From: Costertonia aggregata
GTDB lineage: Bacteria; Bacteroidota; Bacteroidia; Flavobacteriales; Flavobacteriaceae
Direction of reading: 5' to 3'
Length of the DNA stretch: 64,000 nucleotides
NCBI RefSeq assembly: GCF_013402795.1
Contig: NZ_CP058595.1
Location: 3,450,001 to 3,514,000 of the forward strand
Shown: positions 35,461 through 42,219 of the stretch, one piece after another
Layout: each line of letters opens with the position of its first letter
Position numbering within the stretch: position 1 is the first letter of the stretch
Notes under the pieces: model-generated
The model's database searches: none
Told to the model about the DNA's origin: nothing
What the model saw: only the letters and a program-made list of their open reading frames with translations
Translations under genes and position numbers: made by a program

Positions 35461-36156
35461 ATGAGGCTACGAAGTATAGGATTGTATTTTTTGTTGGCGG
35501 TTATGTTGCTGGCCTGTGAGGATATTTTGGAAGAGCCGGACATTAGTGAAAAACAAGTACAGATGCTTGCCCCTACTGATGGTGCTACCATAACAGGGAA
35601 TCGTGTTAGTTTTAATTGGAATTCCATACCGGATGCTACATCCTACAACATCCAAGTGGCCCGACCTAATTTTGAGAATGCAGTACAAATTCTTTTGGAT
35701 AGTACCGTAGTGCAGGACACCACGGGTTTTGTTATGACAAGAATTCGGGATTTAGGTCTATTGAACGGAGACTACACATGGCGCATTAAAGCACTGAACG
35801 GGGGCTTTGAAACCGGATATACCGTTGCGGCATTTACGGTCAATGGCGATGAAAATGCGGACTTGGTTCCGCCAAATATACCAAGCCTTATTGCGCCTTC
35901 CGATGAAAGTGTAACGGATAACACGAATATTACCTTTACCTGGTCACGGACCGATGTTTCGGGTAGTCCGGAACTGGACAGCATCTATATATTTACAGAT
36001 CAGAATTTACAGACCCTAGAAATCAAGGGAATGGGCGCCAATAAATCATTTACTGCCGACTTGGGGTCAAATACGTATTATTGGTTCGTGAAGGCCTTTG
36101 ATGCGGCCGGGAATGAAAGCAACCCTTCGGAAACCTTTGATTTTACAATAAACTAA
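35461..36156 (+). CDS. Lipoprotein with two fibronectin-type III-like domains
   Basis: A 231-residue protein. The lipobox is VMLLACED (Cys19). Two FN3-like domains follow, about 32-128 (MLAPTDGATITGNRVSFNW, YTWRIKALNGG) and about 137-231 (LIAPSDESVTDNTNITFTW, YYWFVKAFDAAGNES). It starts 1 bp after the previous stop, and its TAA abuts the ATG of the GspC-like gene. A surface or periplasmic binding role is plausible but unproven. Confidence 0.75.
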   Translation: MRLRSIGLYFLLAVMLLACEDILEEPDISEKQVQMLAPTDGATITGNRVSFNWNSIPDATSYNIQVARPNFENAVQILLDSTVVQDTTGFVMTRIRDLGLLNGDYTWRIKALNGGFETGYTVAAFTVNGDENADLVPPNIPSLIAPSDESVTDNTNITFTWSRTDVSGSPELDSIYIFTDQNLQTLEIKGMGANKSFTADLGSNTYYWFVKAFDAAGNESNPSETFDFTIN

Positions 36157-36618
36157 ATGAAAAAGCAAACCAAAACATATCTGTTATTAGTATTGGTAAT
36201 CATCATTTGGGGTATTATAGCTGTTAAGATTATTACTGCATTATCTTCGGATAACACGGAGGTTCCGACCGTACAAAATATCAAGTTCAAACCAAAAAAA
36301 ATCAAGCCTAAGGATACTTTTAGTATTATGGCGAACTATCGCGACCCTTTTTTCGGCACCGTGCCAAAAGCACCAAAAAAAAAGATAATAGTACCCGAAA
36401 TAGTAGAGGAAAACACACCCAAGAACACGATACTATATACCGGATATGTGACCGATAACAGTACCAAGCAAAAAATATTCTTTGTGACCATCAATGGACA
36501 GCAACACTTGATGAAACCTAAATATAGTAGCCAAGGCATAACCCTAATTAAGGGTTCGGCCTCTCAAATACGGGTGAGAAGTAATGGCAAAATACGAACA
36601 ATTCCCATTCAACAATAA
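36157..36618 (+). CDS. GspC/PilP-like secretion protein
   Basis: A 153-residue protein with one N-terminal membrane helix (about 7-27), a proline/lysine-rich linker and a small beta domain ending in IRTIPIQQ. The YRDPFFG signature (about residue 61) is typical of PilP/GspC homology-region proteins, which link the inner-membrane platform to the secretin. It opens the right-hand half of the secretion machine and abuts the preceding lipoprotein gene without a gap. Confidence 0.75.
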   Translation: MKKQTKTYLLLVLVIIIWGIIAVKIITALSSDNTEVPTVQNIKFKPKKIKPKDTFSIMANYRDPFFGTVPKAPKKKIIVPEIVEENTPKNTILYTGYVTDNSTKQKIFFVTINGQQHLMKPKYSSQGITLIKGSASQIRVRSNGKIRTIPIQQ

Positions 36619-36633
36619 TCGTAAATCAACAAT

Positions 36634-37917
36634 ATTAAGGCTAAATCACATCTTCGGATAAAAGCGGGCGCACTGCAATTTGTGCTCTTCATCGGGGTGG
36701 TCATCGCTTTATTACTTTTGGCTTTTGTAACCTTGAGCTATACCCATTCTTTCTTCGGTAAAAAAACACTGCGATTAGTGGATACCATAAAACATGCGGA
36801 TTTAGGAGTTCAGATAGCCCTGCAAAAAGAGACCACTGTAAATGACACAGTACCTATTGCTTTGGGTTTTACGGATCAAATTAAAGTGAAATCAATCAAA
36901 AGCTATTGGGGTATTTTTGAGAAATATACGGTGACATCCACTTTTAATAAAAATCGAATAAGCAAGACCGCCATGGTCGGTAGCAGTTCTCCTATTGATA
37001 GGCCTGCTTTATATCTGCAAGATTTGAAACGCCCCATGATTATTGTCGGCCAGTCCCGAATTATCGGTGATGCCTATCTACCACAACAAGGGATACGACC
37101 CGGGAACATTGCTGGTCAGTCCTATTACAACAAACACCTAGTCTATGGTCGTGAAAAGGGAAGTAGCGAACGTCTTCCAAAGTTGGATAAAAACTTGCTA
37201 AACCATTTAAGCCTGTTGGTTTCACAACCACAGAGGAACTATTCTGGACAAAACATATCGGTAGTCTCTGGAGATGTAGTACAGAATTCTTTTCTAAACC
37301 CTGCTGTAACAATTTCGGGCGATTTCATTGATTTGAGTGGGGTAACCTTAATCGGAAATATTATCGTACAAGCATCCCAACGAATAGCTGTCGATAATTC
37401 TTCACAATTGACCGACGTTCTTCTTTTGGCTCCAAAAATCTACATTGGAGATAGAACATTAGGACAATTTCAGGCCATAGCTCAAAGTGAAATCAATGTG
37501 GGCAAATCATGTATTTTGGAGTATCCTTCGGCGATTGTAGTGAACAATAAAAGAAAATGGGATTCGGACACATCCCAAGTAAGGGAAACAAATATTAATA
37601 TTTCAGAAAATACAATTATAAGAGGGGCGGTCATGTATTTGGGAAAGTCGGAGGAGCAACTATTTTATCCCCAAATCCATGTTGGTAAACAAGCTTATAT
37701 TCAAGGGGAAGTCTTTTGTGAACAGAATCTGGAACTTAAAGGTGGTGTTAAAGGCAGTGTGACTACCCGTTCCTTTATGGCTATGGAAAATGGAAGTATC
37801 TATCAAAATCATCTTTTTAATGGAACTATTGATAGTGATGCTTTACCTCTAGAATATTCAGGTATTATTTTTGATGAACTCAATAATCCTAAAAGCATTG
37901 TACAATGGCTGTACTAA
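36634..37917 (+). CDS. GspK/PilX-like pseudopilin, probably starting at ATT
   Basis: The frame is open from TAA at 36622, but no ATG precedes the mature domain. GTG at 36682 would cut into the hydrophobic helix. Starting at ATT 36634 (or ATC 36625) restores a basic leader and a prepilin signal HLRIKAGALQFVLFIG, cleaved after Gly and lacking Glu at +5, as in GspK. The mature part is about 410 residues with beta-helix-like repeats (ISGDFIDLSGVTLIGNIIVQ, then ITVGK-type turns). GspK caps the pseudopilus tip. The frame overlaps the next pseudopilin gene by 13 bp. Confidence 0.72.
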   Translation: MKAKSHLRIKAGALQFVLFIGVVIALLLLAFVTLSYTHSFFGKKTLRLVDTIKHADLGVQIALQKETTVNDTVPIALGFTDQIKVKSIKSYWGIFEKYTVTSTFNKNRISKTAMVGSSSPIDRPALYLQDLKRPMIIVGQSRIIGDAYLPQQGIRPGNIAGQSYYNKHLVYGREKGSSERLPKLDKNLLNHLSLLVSQPQRNYSGQNISVVSGDVVQNSFLNPAVTISGDFIDLSGVTLIGNIIVQASQRIAVDNSSQLTDVLLLAPKIYIGDRTLGQFQAIAQSEINVGKSCILEYPSAIVVNNKRKWDSDTSQVRETNINISENTIIRGAVMYLGKSEEQLFYPQIHVGKQAYIQGEVFCEQNLELKGGVKGSVTTRSFMAMENGSIYQNHLFNGTIDSDALPLEYSGIIFDELNNPKSIVQWLY

Positions 37918-38249
37918 AACGAGTCAAAGGCTCTACCCTAATGGAAACCATGGTGGCCACCGTACTTATTGTCATCATTTTTATGATGGCTAGTTTGGTA
38001 ATGGAGGCTACTTTCTCTACACACAGAAGCGGAAATATGGAACCCATTTCGGAAAAATTGCATCAATTGGAATATAAATACATCAAAGGTGGTTTGACCC
38101 TCCCTTATTTTGAGGATTGGGAGGATTGGGATATTGAAATAGTCCGTTATCATGAAAGGGGAAGCCCAATGATATCGCTTATCGCCAAGAACAGGAAAAC
38201 TCAAAAATCAAGAAAAACATATTTGTTACAGAACAATGAAAGCCACTAG
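37905..38249 (+). CDS. GspI/PilV-like minor pseudopilin
   Basis: A 114-residue prepilin. The signal KGSTLMETMVATVLIVIIF has Gly at -1 and Glu at +5, followed by the hydrophobic N-terminal helix and a short C-terminal domain. Size and order (K, I, J, F) match a minor pseudopilin of the GspI type. It overlaps both neighbours (13 and 14 bp), so translation is coupled. Confidence 0.82.
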   Translation: MAVLKRVKGSTLMETMVATVLIVIIFMMASLVMEATFSTHRSGNMEPISEKLHQLEYKYIKGGLTLPYFEDWEDWDIEIVRYHERGSPMISLIAKNRKTQKSRKTYLLQNNESH

Positions 38250-38697
38250 ATTCAAAGCATTCACCTTAAGCGAAATGGTCATTGCCTTAGTGATTACAGT
38301 GATTGTAGTGGGGCTGGCCTTCACTATTTTGGGCTTGGTTCAAAAGCAAATGTGGGCTATTGAAAGTAATTATGAGCAGGGAACGGAAACCAATTTGCTG
38401 CGACAGGCCCTTTGGATTGATTTTAATAGATATTCCGAATTCAATTTTGATAGGATTTCAAATAGGTTACAAGGCAGTAATCCTTTGGAAAAAGTTATTT
38501 ATACGTTTGAAACTGATTTTGTGCTTCGTGAAAAGGATACTTTTCATGTACGATTGGCAGAAAAGAAATTTTATTTTGATGGGAAATCCATATCATCCGG
38601 TTCTATTGATGCAATTGAATTGCTGACCGGAAAAGAACAGGGTTCAAAACGGATATTTGTTTACAAACATAATGCTTCAGCCGACTATATGCGCTAA
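38236..38697 (+). CDS. GspJ/PilW-like minor pseudopilin
   Basis: A 153-residue prepilin with the signal RFKAFTLSEMVIALVITVIV: Ala at -1 and Glu at +5, the same Ala substitution as in the major pilin. The globular part follows (about 40-153). Its stop overlaps the ATG of the GspF gene (TAATG). With the GspI- and GspK-like proteins it probably forms the tip complex of the pseudopilus. Confidence 0.82.
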   Translation: MKATRFKAFTLSEMVIALVITVIVVGLAFTILGLVQKQMWAIESNYEQGTETNLLRQALWIDFNRYSEFNFDRISNRLQGSNPLEKVIYTFETDFVLREKDTFHVRLAEKKFYFDGKSISSGSIDAIELLTGKEQGSKRIFVYKHNASADYMR

Positions 38698-39836
38698 TGG
38701 GATTTAAACTCGACAATACAGTTTCTGCCAAGACCAATTCTTCTTCCACTGGAAAAAGTGGTTTGACCGCTTTGTTGGAAAAAGAGATAACGCTTTTTGG
38801 AAAATCCTTTTCCAATAAAAAAAAGGAAGATTTTTATACGGAATTAAGTGTATTGCTCAAAGCGGGGATACACTTAAAAGAGGCTTTGACCCTTATTGAA
38901 GAGAATCAGAAAAAAGAAAAACAACAACTATTTTATCATGATTTGGTCGATGGATTGGTATCAGGACATAACCTTTCCGAAGTTGTTCAAGAAAAGTCTG
39001 AGTTTACCGAGTATGAATATCACTCGCTCAAAATTGGCGAAGAAACAGGGACTATTGCAGAAGTTGTTACGGAATTGGGTCGGTTTTTTGCAGGTAAAAA
39101 CGAACAACGCAGAAATTTGGTCAATGCGCTGACCTATCCCATCATTATATTGATTACAGCCGTCGTCGTAGTTACCTTCATGTTGCGAATGGTCGTTCCC
39201 ATGTTCCAAGATATATTTAGACAAAATAAGGTAGACCTGCCTTGGATTACCGAAGTGATTATCAGTGCTTCCGATTTTATTGGAACCTATGGATGGTGGA
39301 TTGTGTTTTCTGTTTTTCTTTTGTTGGTATTTCAAAAACGATTTACAACCAAAAAATGGTTTAAGCGAAGAAAAGATTATCTCGTGTTACGCCTGCCCTA
39401 TGTCGGAAAATTTATGAAATCCGTGTATTTGGCACAGTTTACCCAAGCTATAACCTTGTTGACTTCTTCTAAGCTTCCGGTACTCAATAGTATCCAGTTG
39501 GTGGGACGTATGATTGATTTTTATCCTTTGCGAGAAGCCCTGTCGCAGGTAGAAGAACGTATTAAACAAGGAAAAGGGCTCAGCGATAGCCTTAAGGGAA
39601 ATACCATGTTCGACCATCGTATGGTTTCCTTGGTCAAAGTTGCCGAGGAAACCAACCAGACCGAATTCATTTTTGACCGTCTTAACCAACAGTATAATAT
39701 CGAGATACAACAAAAATCCAAACTCTTATCCACGCTTATGGAACCCCTGATTATTCTTATTGTAGGCATATTGGTCGGGGTTATTCTTGTCGCAATGTAT
39801 TTGCCAATGTTCAAACTGGGCAGTGTGCTAGGATGA
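38697..39836 (+). CDS. GspF/PilC-family inner-membrane platform protein
   Basis: A 379-residue protein with two T2SSF domains. The first (about 40-160) starts FYTELSVLLKAGIHLKEALTLI and contains YHSLKIGEETG. The second (about 240-360) has AQFTQAITLLTSSKLPVLNSI and MVSLVKVAEETNQ. Three membrane helices lie near 145-170, 195-215 and 345-372. GspF is the membrane core on which GspE acts. It is the last gene of the plus-strand secretion operon; dispersed repeat copy B starts about 100 bp downstream. Confidence 0.93.
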   Translation: MGFKLDNTVSAKTNSSSTGKSGLTALLEKEITLFGKSFSNKKKEDFYTELSVLLKAGIHLKEALTLIEENQKKEKQQLFYHDLVDGLVSGHNLSEVVQEKSEFTEYEYHSLKIGEETGTIAEVVTELGRFFAGKNEQRRNLVNALTYPIIILITAVVVVTFMLRMVVPMFQDIFRQNKVDLPWITEVIISASDFIGTYGWWIVFSVFLLLVFQKRFTTKKWFKRRKDYLVLRLPYVGKFMKSVYLAQFTQAITLLTSSKLPVLNSIQLVGRMIDFYPLREALSQVEERIKQGKGLSDSLKGNTMFDHRMVSLVKVAEETNQTEFIFDRLNQQYNIEIQQKSKLLSTLMEPLIILIVGILVGVILVAMYLPMFKLGSVLG

Positions 39837-39933
39837 CGAACATACATGTAAATAGTTTCTTTTTATATATATGTATGCATATGCTCCGCTTTCCCGTTTA
39901 GGATTTCTCCCTCACCTTTTCAAGAAAAAAAGG

Positions 39934-40094
39934 GAACCATCCAAATTCTCATTTTTATAGCATTTATAGGGCTTAAAGGCAGCTTTAAATTCTATGTCTA
40001 CCGAATTAGCCCTTTTTAACAAAGTTTAGGAGTTTTGAAGATTTTATACCATCTTTGAATTCAAATAAGTATAGATGAGTGTAAATTTTATTTA
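39934..40094. repeat. Dispersed repeat, copy B (partner at 4150-4312)
   Basis: Aligned with copy A in the same orientation. It lies between the end of the GspF gene and the left end of the IS200-like element. No conserved reading frame. A weaker echo (CCACCGAATTGTCC then TCTTTTTAAC) occurs at 48001-48022, close to the tRNA-Ser, and may be a third, eroded copy. Confidence 0.8.
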
Positions 40095-40099
40095 ACCTT

Positions 40100-40655
40100 A
40101 AAAAACCACCTCCTTTGGTTGTGGTCATGTTCTTAAAGGCTATGCCTATATTTGGGATATGGGTAAATATAGGAAATTAAGCCATGTTGTTTACAAGTGC
40201 GATTACCATATAGTTTGGGTTCCCAAGTATCGTTTACGTGTGCTCACAGGTGATATAAAAGTACTTTTGAACAAGGATATCCGAATGCTCTGTGAGTGGA
40301 AAGGCTGCGCCGTGGAAGAGCTGAGTGTACAGGAAGACCATGTCCATCTTTTGGTTTCGATTCCACCAAGGGTTTCGGTTTCCAAGTTGATGGGCACCTT
40401 GAAGGGGAAGTTGGCCATAAAGCTGTTCAAGAGTTATCCGAGATTGAAGAGGAAGCCGTATTGGGGCAACCATTTTTTGGCACGAGGCTATTTCGTCAGC
40501 ACTGTCGGCTAGGACGAAGAACTGATACGGAAATACGTGAAGCACCAAGAAAAGGAGGAAGGTAGGGTCGAGGATCAACAACAGCGGTTTGACCTGTAAC
40601 TTTACCGCCCCCCCCTATGGGGGTAGCCTAAAAGCCACCTTCTTAGAAGGTGTGA
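40100..40655 (+). mobile_element. IS200/IS605-type element, defective
   Basis: A single-ORF element of about 550 bp. The left end has a small stem (ACCAC 40105-40109 with GTGGT 40121-40125). The right end has a 7-bp stem with a TTA loop (CACCTTC-type arms, 40636-40642 and 40646-40652) 37 bp after the frame's final stop. Sub-terminal hairpins and a lone HUH transposase are the structure of IS200-group elements, which move as single strands. The exact ends and the target tetranucleotide were not determined. The transposase has a nonsense codon, so it cannot move by itself. Confidence 0.75.
40159..40599 (+). pseudogene. tnpA: IS200-type Y1 transposase with an internal TAG
   Basis: The frame encodes an IS200 TnpA: YHIVWVPKYRLRVL, the HUH pair His61/His63 in EDHVHLL, and WGNHFLARGYFVSTVG. 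A TAG at 40510-40512 then interrupts it. The same frame continues to a TAA at 40597-40599 with DEELIRKYVKHQEKEEG, which holds the catalytic tyrosine (codon 40534-40536). No frameshift is present. The truncated 117-residue product keeps the metal site but lacks the nucleophile, so it should be inactive. Confidence 0.85.
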
Positions 40656-40793
40656 TTTTTACTTTATAAATATTTTTTGTATCTCTTTAATTCAAATATA
40701 ATTTCGAGCCTACGCATCTAACCTATCCAATAATTACCATTATATTGGTAAATATTACAGTTTTTTTATGAAACTACCAGTATAATGGCTATT

Positions 40794-41120
40794 CTAAAAC
40801 CTAATTCTTTCGTCCAAAATCCTTAATAGCGCTTTGTCATAATATTGATAAATATCAGGAATATGTAATACTGTAATCTTTGAATAATATTTTGACCCAG
40901 TATGCCTCTTAATCTGGTCAAAATGCTTCTTTTCCATTACATACGCTTTATCTGCCCACTCTAATAATTCTTCGGTGAGTTCAGTAGTGCCTTCCTTTCT
41001 ACAAATTTTGCTATTTGTTCCTGCACTTCGGAATTTGTGTTTGGGATGCTTTTCAGTAAAGTAGTCTTCGGCTGTTTTAGAGCGTTGTTTGTTAGCGGAG
41101 CAGATAAAAAGGTAGTTCAT
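40794..41120 (-). CDS. Low-molecular-weight protein-tyrosine phosphatase-like protein
   Basis: A 108-residue protein starting at the ATG at 41120 (MNYLFICSANKQRS). The P-loop is C-x5-R-S (Cys7 to Arg13), and a late HIPDIYQYYD segment provides the general-acid Asp in the usual DIPD-like position. It is shorter than classical LMW-PTPs (about 150 residues) and matches the compact type found in many Bacteroidota. It is divergent from the AbiEi gene. The frame extends upstream to 41210, but the extra residues are hydrophobic and run into the AbiEi operator, so I reject them. Confidence 0.8.
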   Translation of the reverse strand: MNYLFICSANKQRSKTAEDYFTEKHPKHKFRSAGTNSKICRKEGTTELTEELLEWADKAYVMEKKHFDQIKRHTGSKYYSKITVLHIPDIYQYYDKALLRILDERIRF

Positions 41121-41163
41121 AATAGATTTTAAATGTATGTAAAGCGATTTAAATATAAAATAC

Positions 41164-41222
41164 CTTAGTAAACTTTCGAGAAAAAGGGTGATTTTTACTA
41201 CCTTTCTCAAAAATTTACTAAG
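41164..41222. promoter_or_regulatory. Long imperfect inverted repeat upstream of abiEi (probable operator)
   Basis: Left arm CTTAGTAAACTTTCGAGAAA plus AAGG; right arm CCTTTCTC plus AAAAATTTACTAAG. The right arm's complement aligns with the left arm with two substitutions and a 2-base gap. The outer 9 bp (CTTAGTAAA/TTTACTAAG) are perfect. AbiEi-type antitoxins are known to repress their own operon by binding inverted repeats in the promoter, so this is the expected position for such an operator. Confidence 0.65.
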
Positions 41223-42018
41223 ATTGACCTTATCAACCTTTACTAATAATCAATTATCGCTTGAAAATTATGCATTCACTTTTGATGAAATTGCTGAGGC
41301 TTACAAAGATAAGTCTGAAACATCGGTAAACAATGACTTAAAATATGCTACTCAAAAAGGTGACATTGTACCCCTAAGGCATCATTTCTACTTAATCATT
41401 CCGCCGCGTTATTCAAGGCAAGGCAAATTACCTTTAGAACTATACGTCGATAAGTTATTCTCTTTTTTAAAGCGTACCTATTATGTGGGCTTATATTCTG
41501 CAGCTCGCTTTCATGGAGCGGCACACCAGCAAATTCAGAAGGATTATGTGATTCACAGTGGTTCTGCCTTTTTGGATATAAAGAAGAATGCAATTCAAAT
41601 TGATTTTATCAGTACCAATAAATGGAATAAGGAGAACATCATATCCCGCAAAAGCGATTCAGGATTATTCAATATATCAAGTCCAGCCCTAACGGCTGCC
41701 GATTTACTCTATCATCAGTCTAAAATAGGTGGGCTAAACAGAGTGTTCACTGTAATAGAGGAACTCATTGAAGTTATTGATCAAGAAGACATAGCGAGAT
41801 TGCTTGATTGGTATCCACATAAAAGTGTATTGCAACGTCTCGGTTTTATATTAGAAGAAATTGAGGGGCAAACAGATAAAACCGCCTGTCTTTACGAACA
41901 TTTAAATAAGCTTAAATTTTATCCTATGTTATTGAGTCCAAAATCAAAAGAGAAGCCAGGTGCGGTTAGTAATCGCTGGAAAGTTGATGTGAATATAAAA
42001 TTAGAAAGTGATTTATGA
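41188..42018 (+). CDS. AbiEi-family antitoxin (type IV toxin-antitoxin)
   Basis: Up to 276 residues. An N-terminal winged-helix-like region (FTFDEIAEAYKDKSETSVNNDLKYATQKGDIVPLRHHFYLI) is followed by the AbiEi C-terminal domain (YYVGLYSAARFHGAAHQQIQ, then SPALTAADLLYH). GTG at 41188 opens the frame but lies inside the inverted repeat; TTG at 41224 just after it is the more likely start. The stop overlaps the ATG of the toxin gene (ATGA). Known AbiEi proteins both neutralise the AbiEii nucleotidyltransferase toxin and repress transcription. Here the toxin is truncated, leaving the antitoxin an orphan. Confidence 0.85.
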   Translation: MIFTTFLKNLLRLTLSTFTNNQLSLENYAFTFDEIAEAYKDKSETSVNNDLKYATQKGDIVPLRHHFYLIIPPRYSRQGKLPLELYVDKLFSFLKRTYYVGLYSAARFHGAAHQQIQKDYVIHSGSAFLDIKKNAIQIDFISTNKWNKENIISRKSDSGLFNISSPALTAADLLYHQSKIGGLNRVFTVIEELIEVIDQEDIARLLDWYPHKSVLQRLGFILEEIEGQTDKTACLYEHLNKLKFYPMLLSPKSKEKPGAVSNRWKVDVNIKLESDL

Positions 42019-42158
42019 TTCCGAAGCCTTACATAGCGAAATGGCAAGAACAAGCACCTTGGAAACAGTTTTATCAAGTAGAACAAAACCTTGTTATTAG
42101 TCGTGCACTAGTAGAAATTTTCTCAATATTAAAACGTTATTCAATAAAGCAAATTTAG
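42015..42158 (+). pseudogene. Truncated AbiEii toxin (N-terminal remnant)
   Basis: The 47-codon frame starts at the ATG overlapping the abiEi stop. It reads as the conserved start of AbiEii nucleotidyltransferases (MIPKPYIAKWQEQAPW, then QVEQNLVISRALVEIFS) before leaving the family and stopping. The GGTAL-type nucleotidyltransferase motif and everything after it are absent, and no later frame before the next gene (42220) restores it. A deletion of more than 200 codons is implied, so there is no functional toxin. Confidence 0.8.
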
Positions 42159-42219
42159 ATTTATTCTGATAAGATATGCATACAACGAATTTAATAATCC
42201 ATAATGACCTCATTTCTTT

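Noticed and set aside
40100-40655. Group II intron or other retroelement as the mobile element
   Set aside because: The only enzyme encoded is an HUH Y1 transposase of IS200 size with end hairpins; no reverse transcriptase or domain V-like structure was seen.
41121-41210. Upstream extension of the tyrosine phosphatase frame
   Set aside because: It overlaps the AbiEi inverted repeat and adds residues unlike the family, which begins at MNYLFICS.
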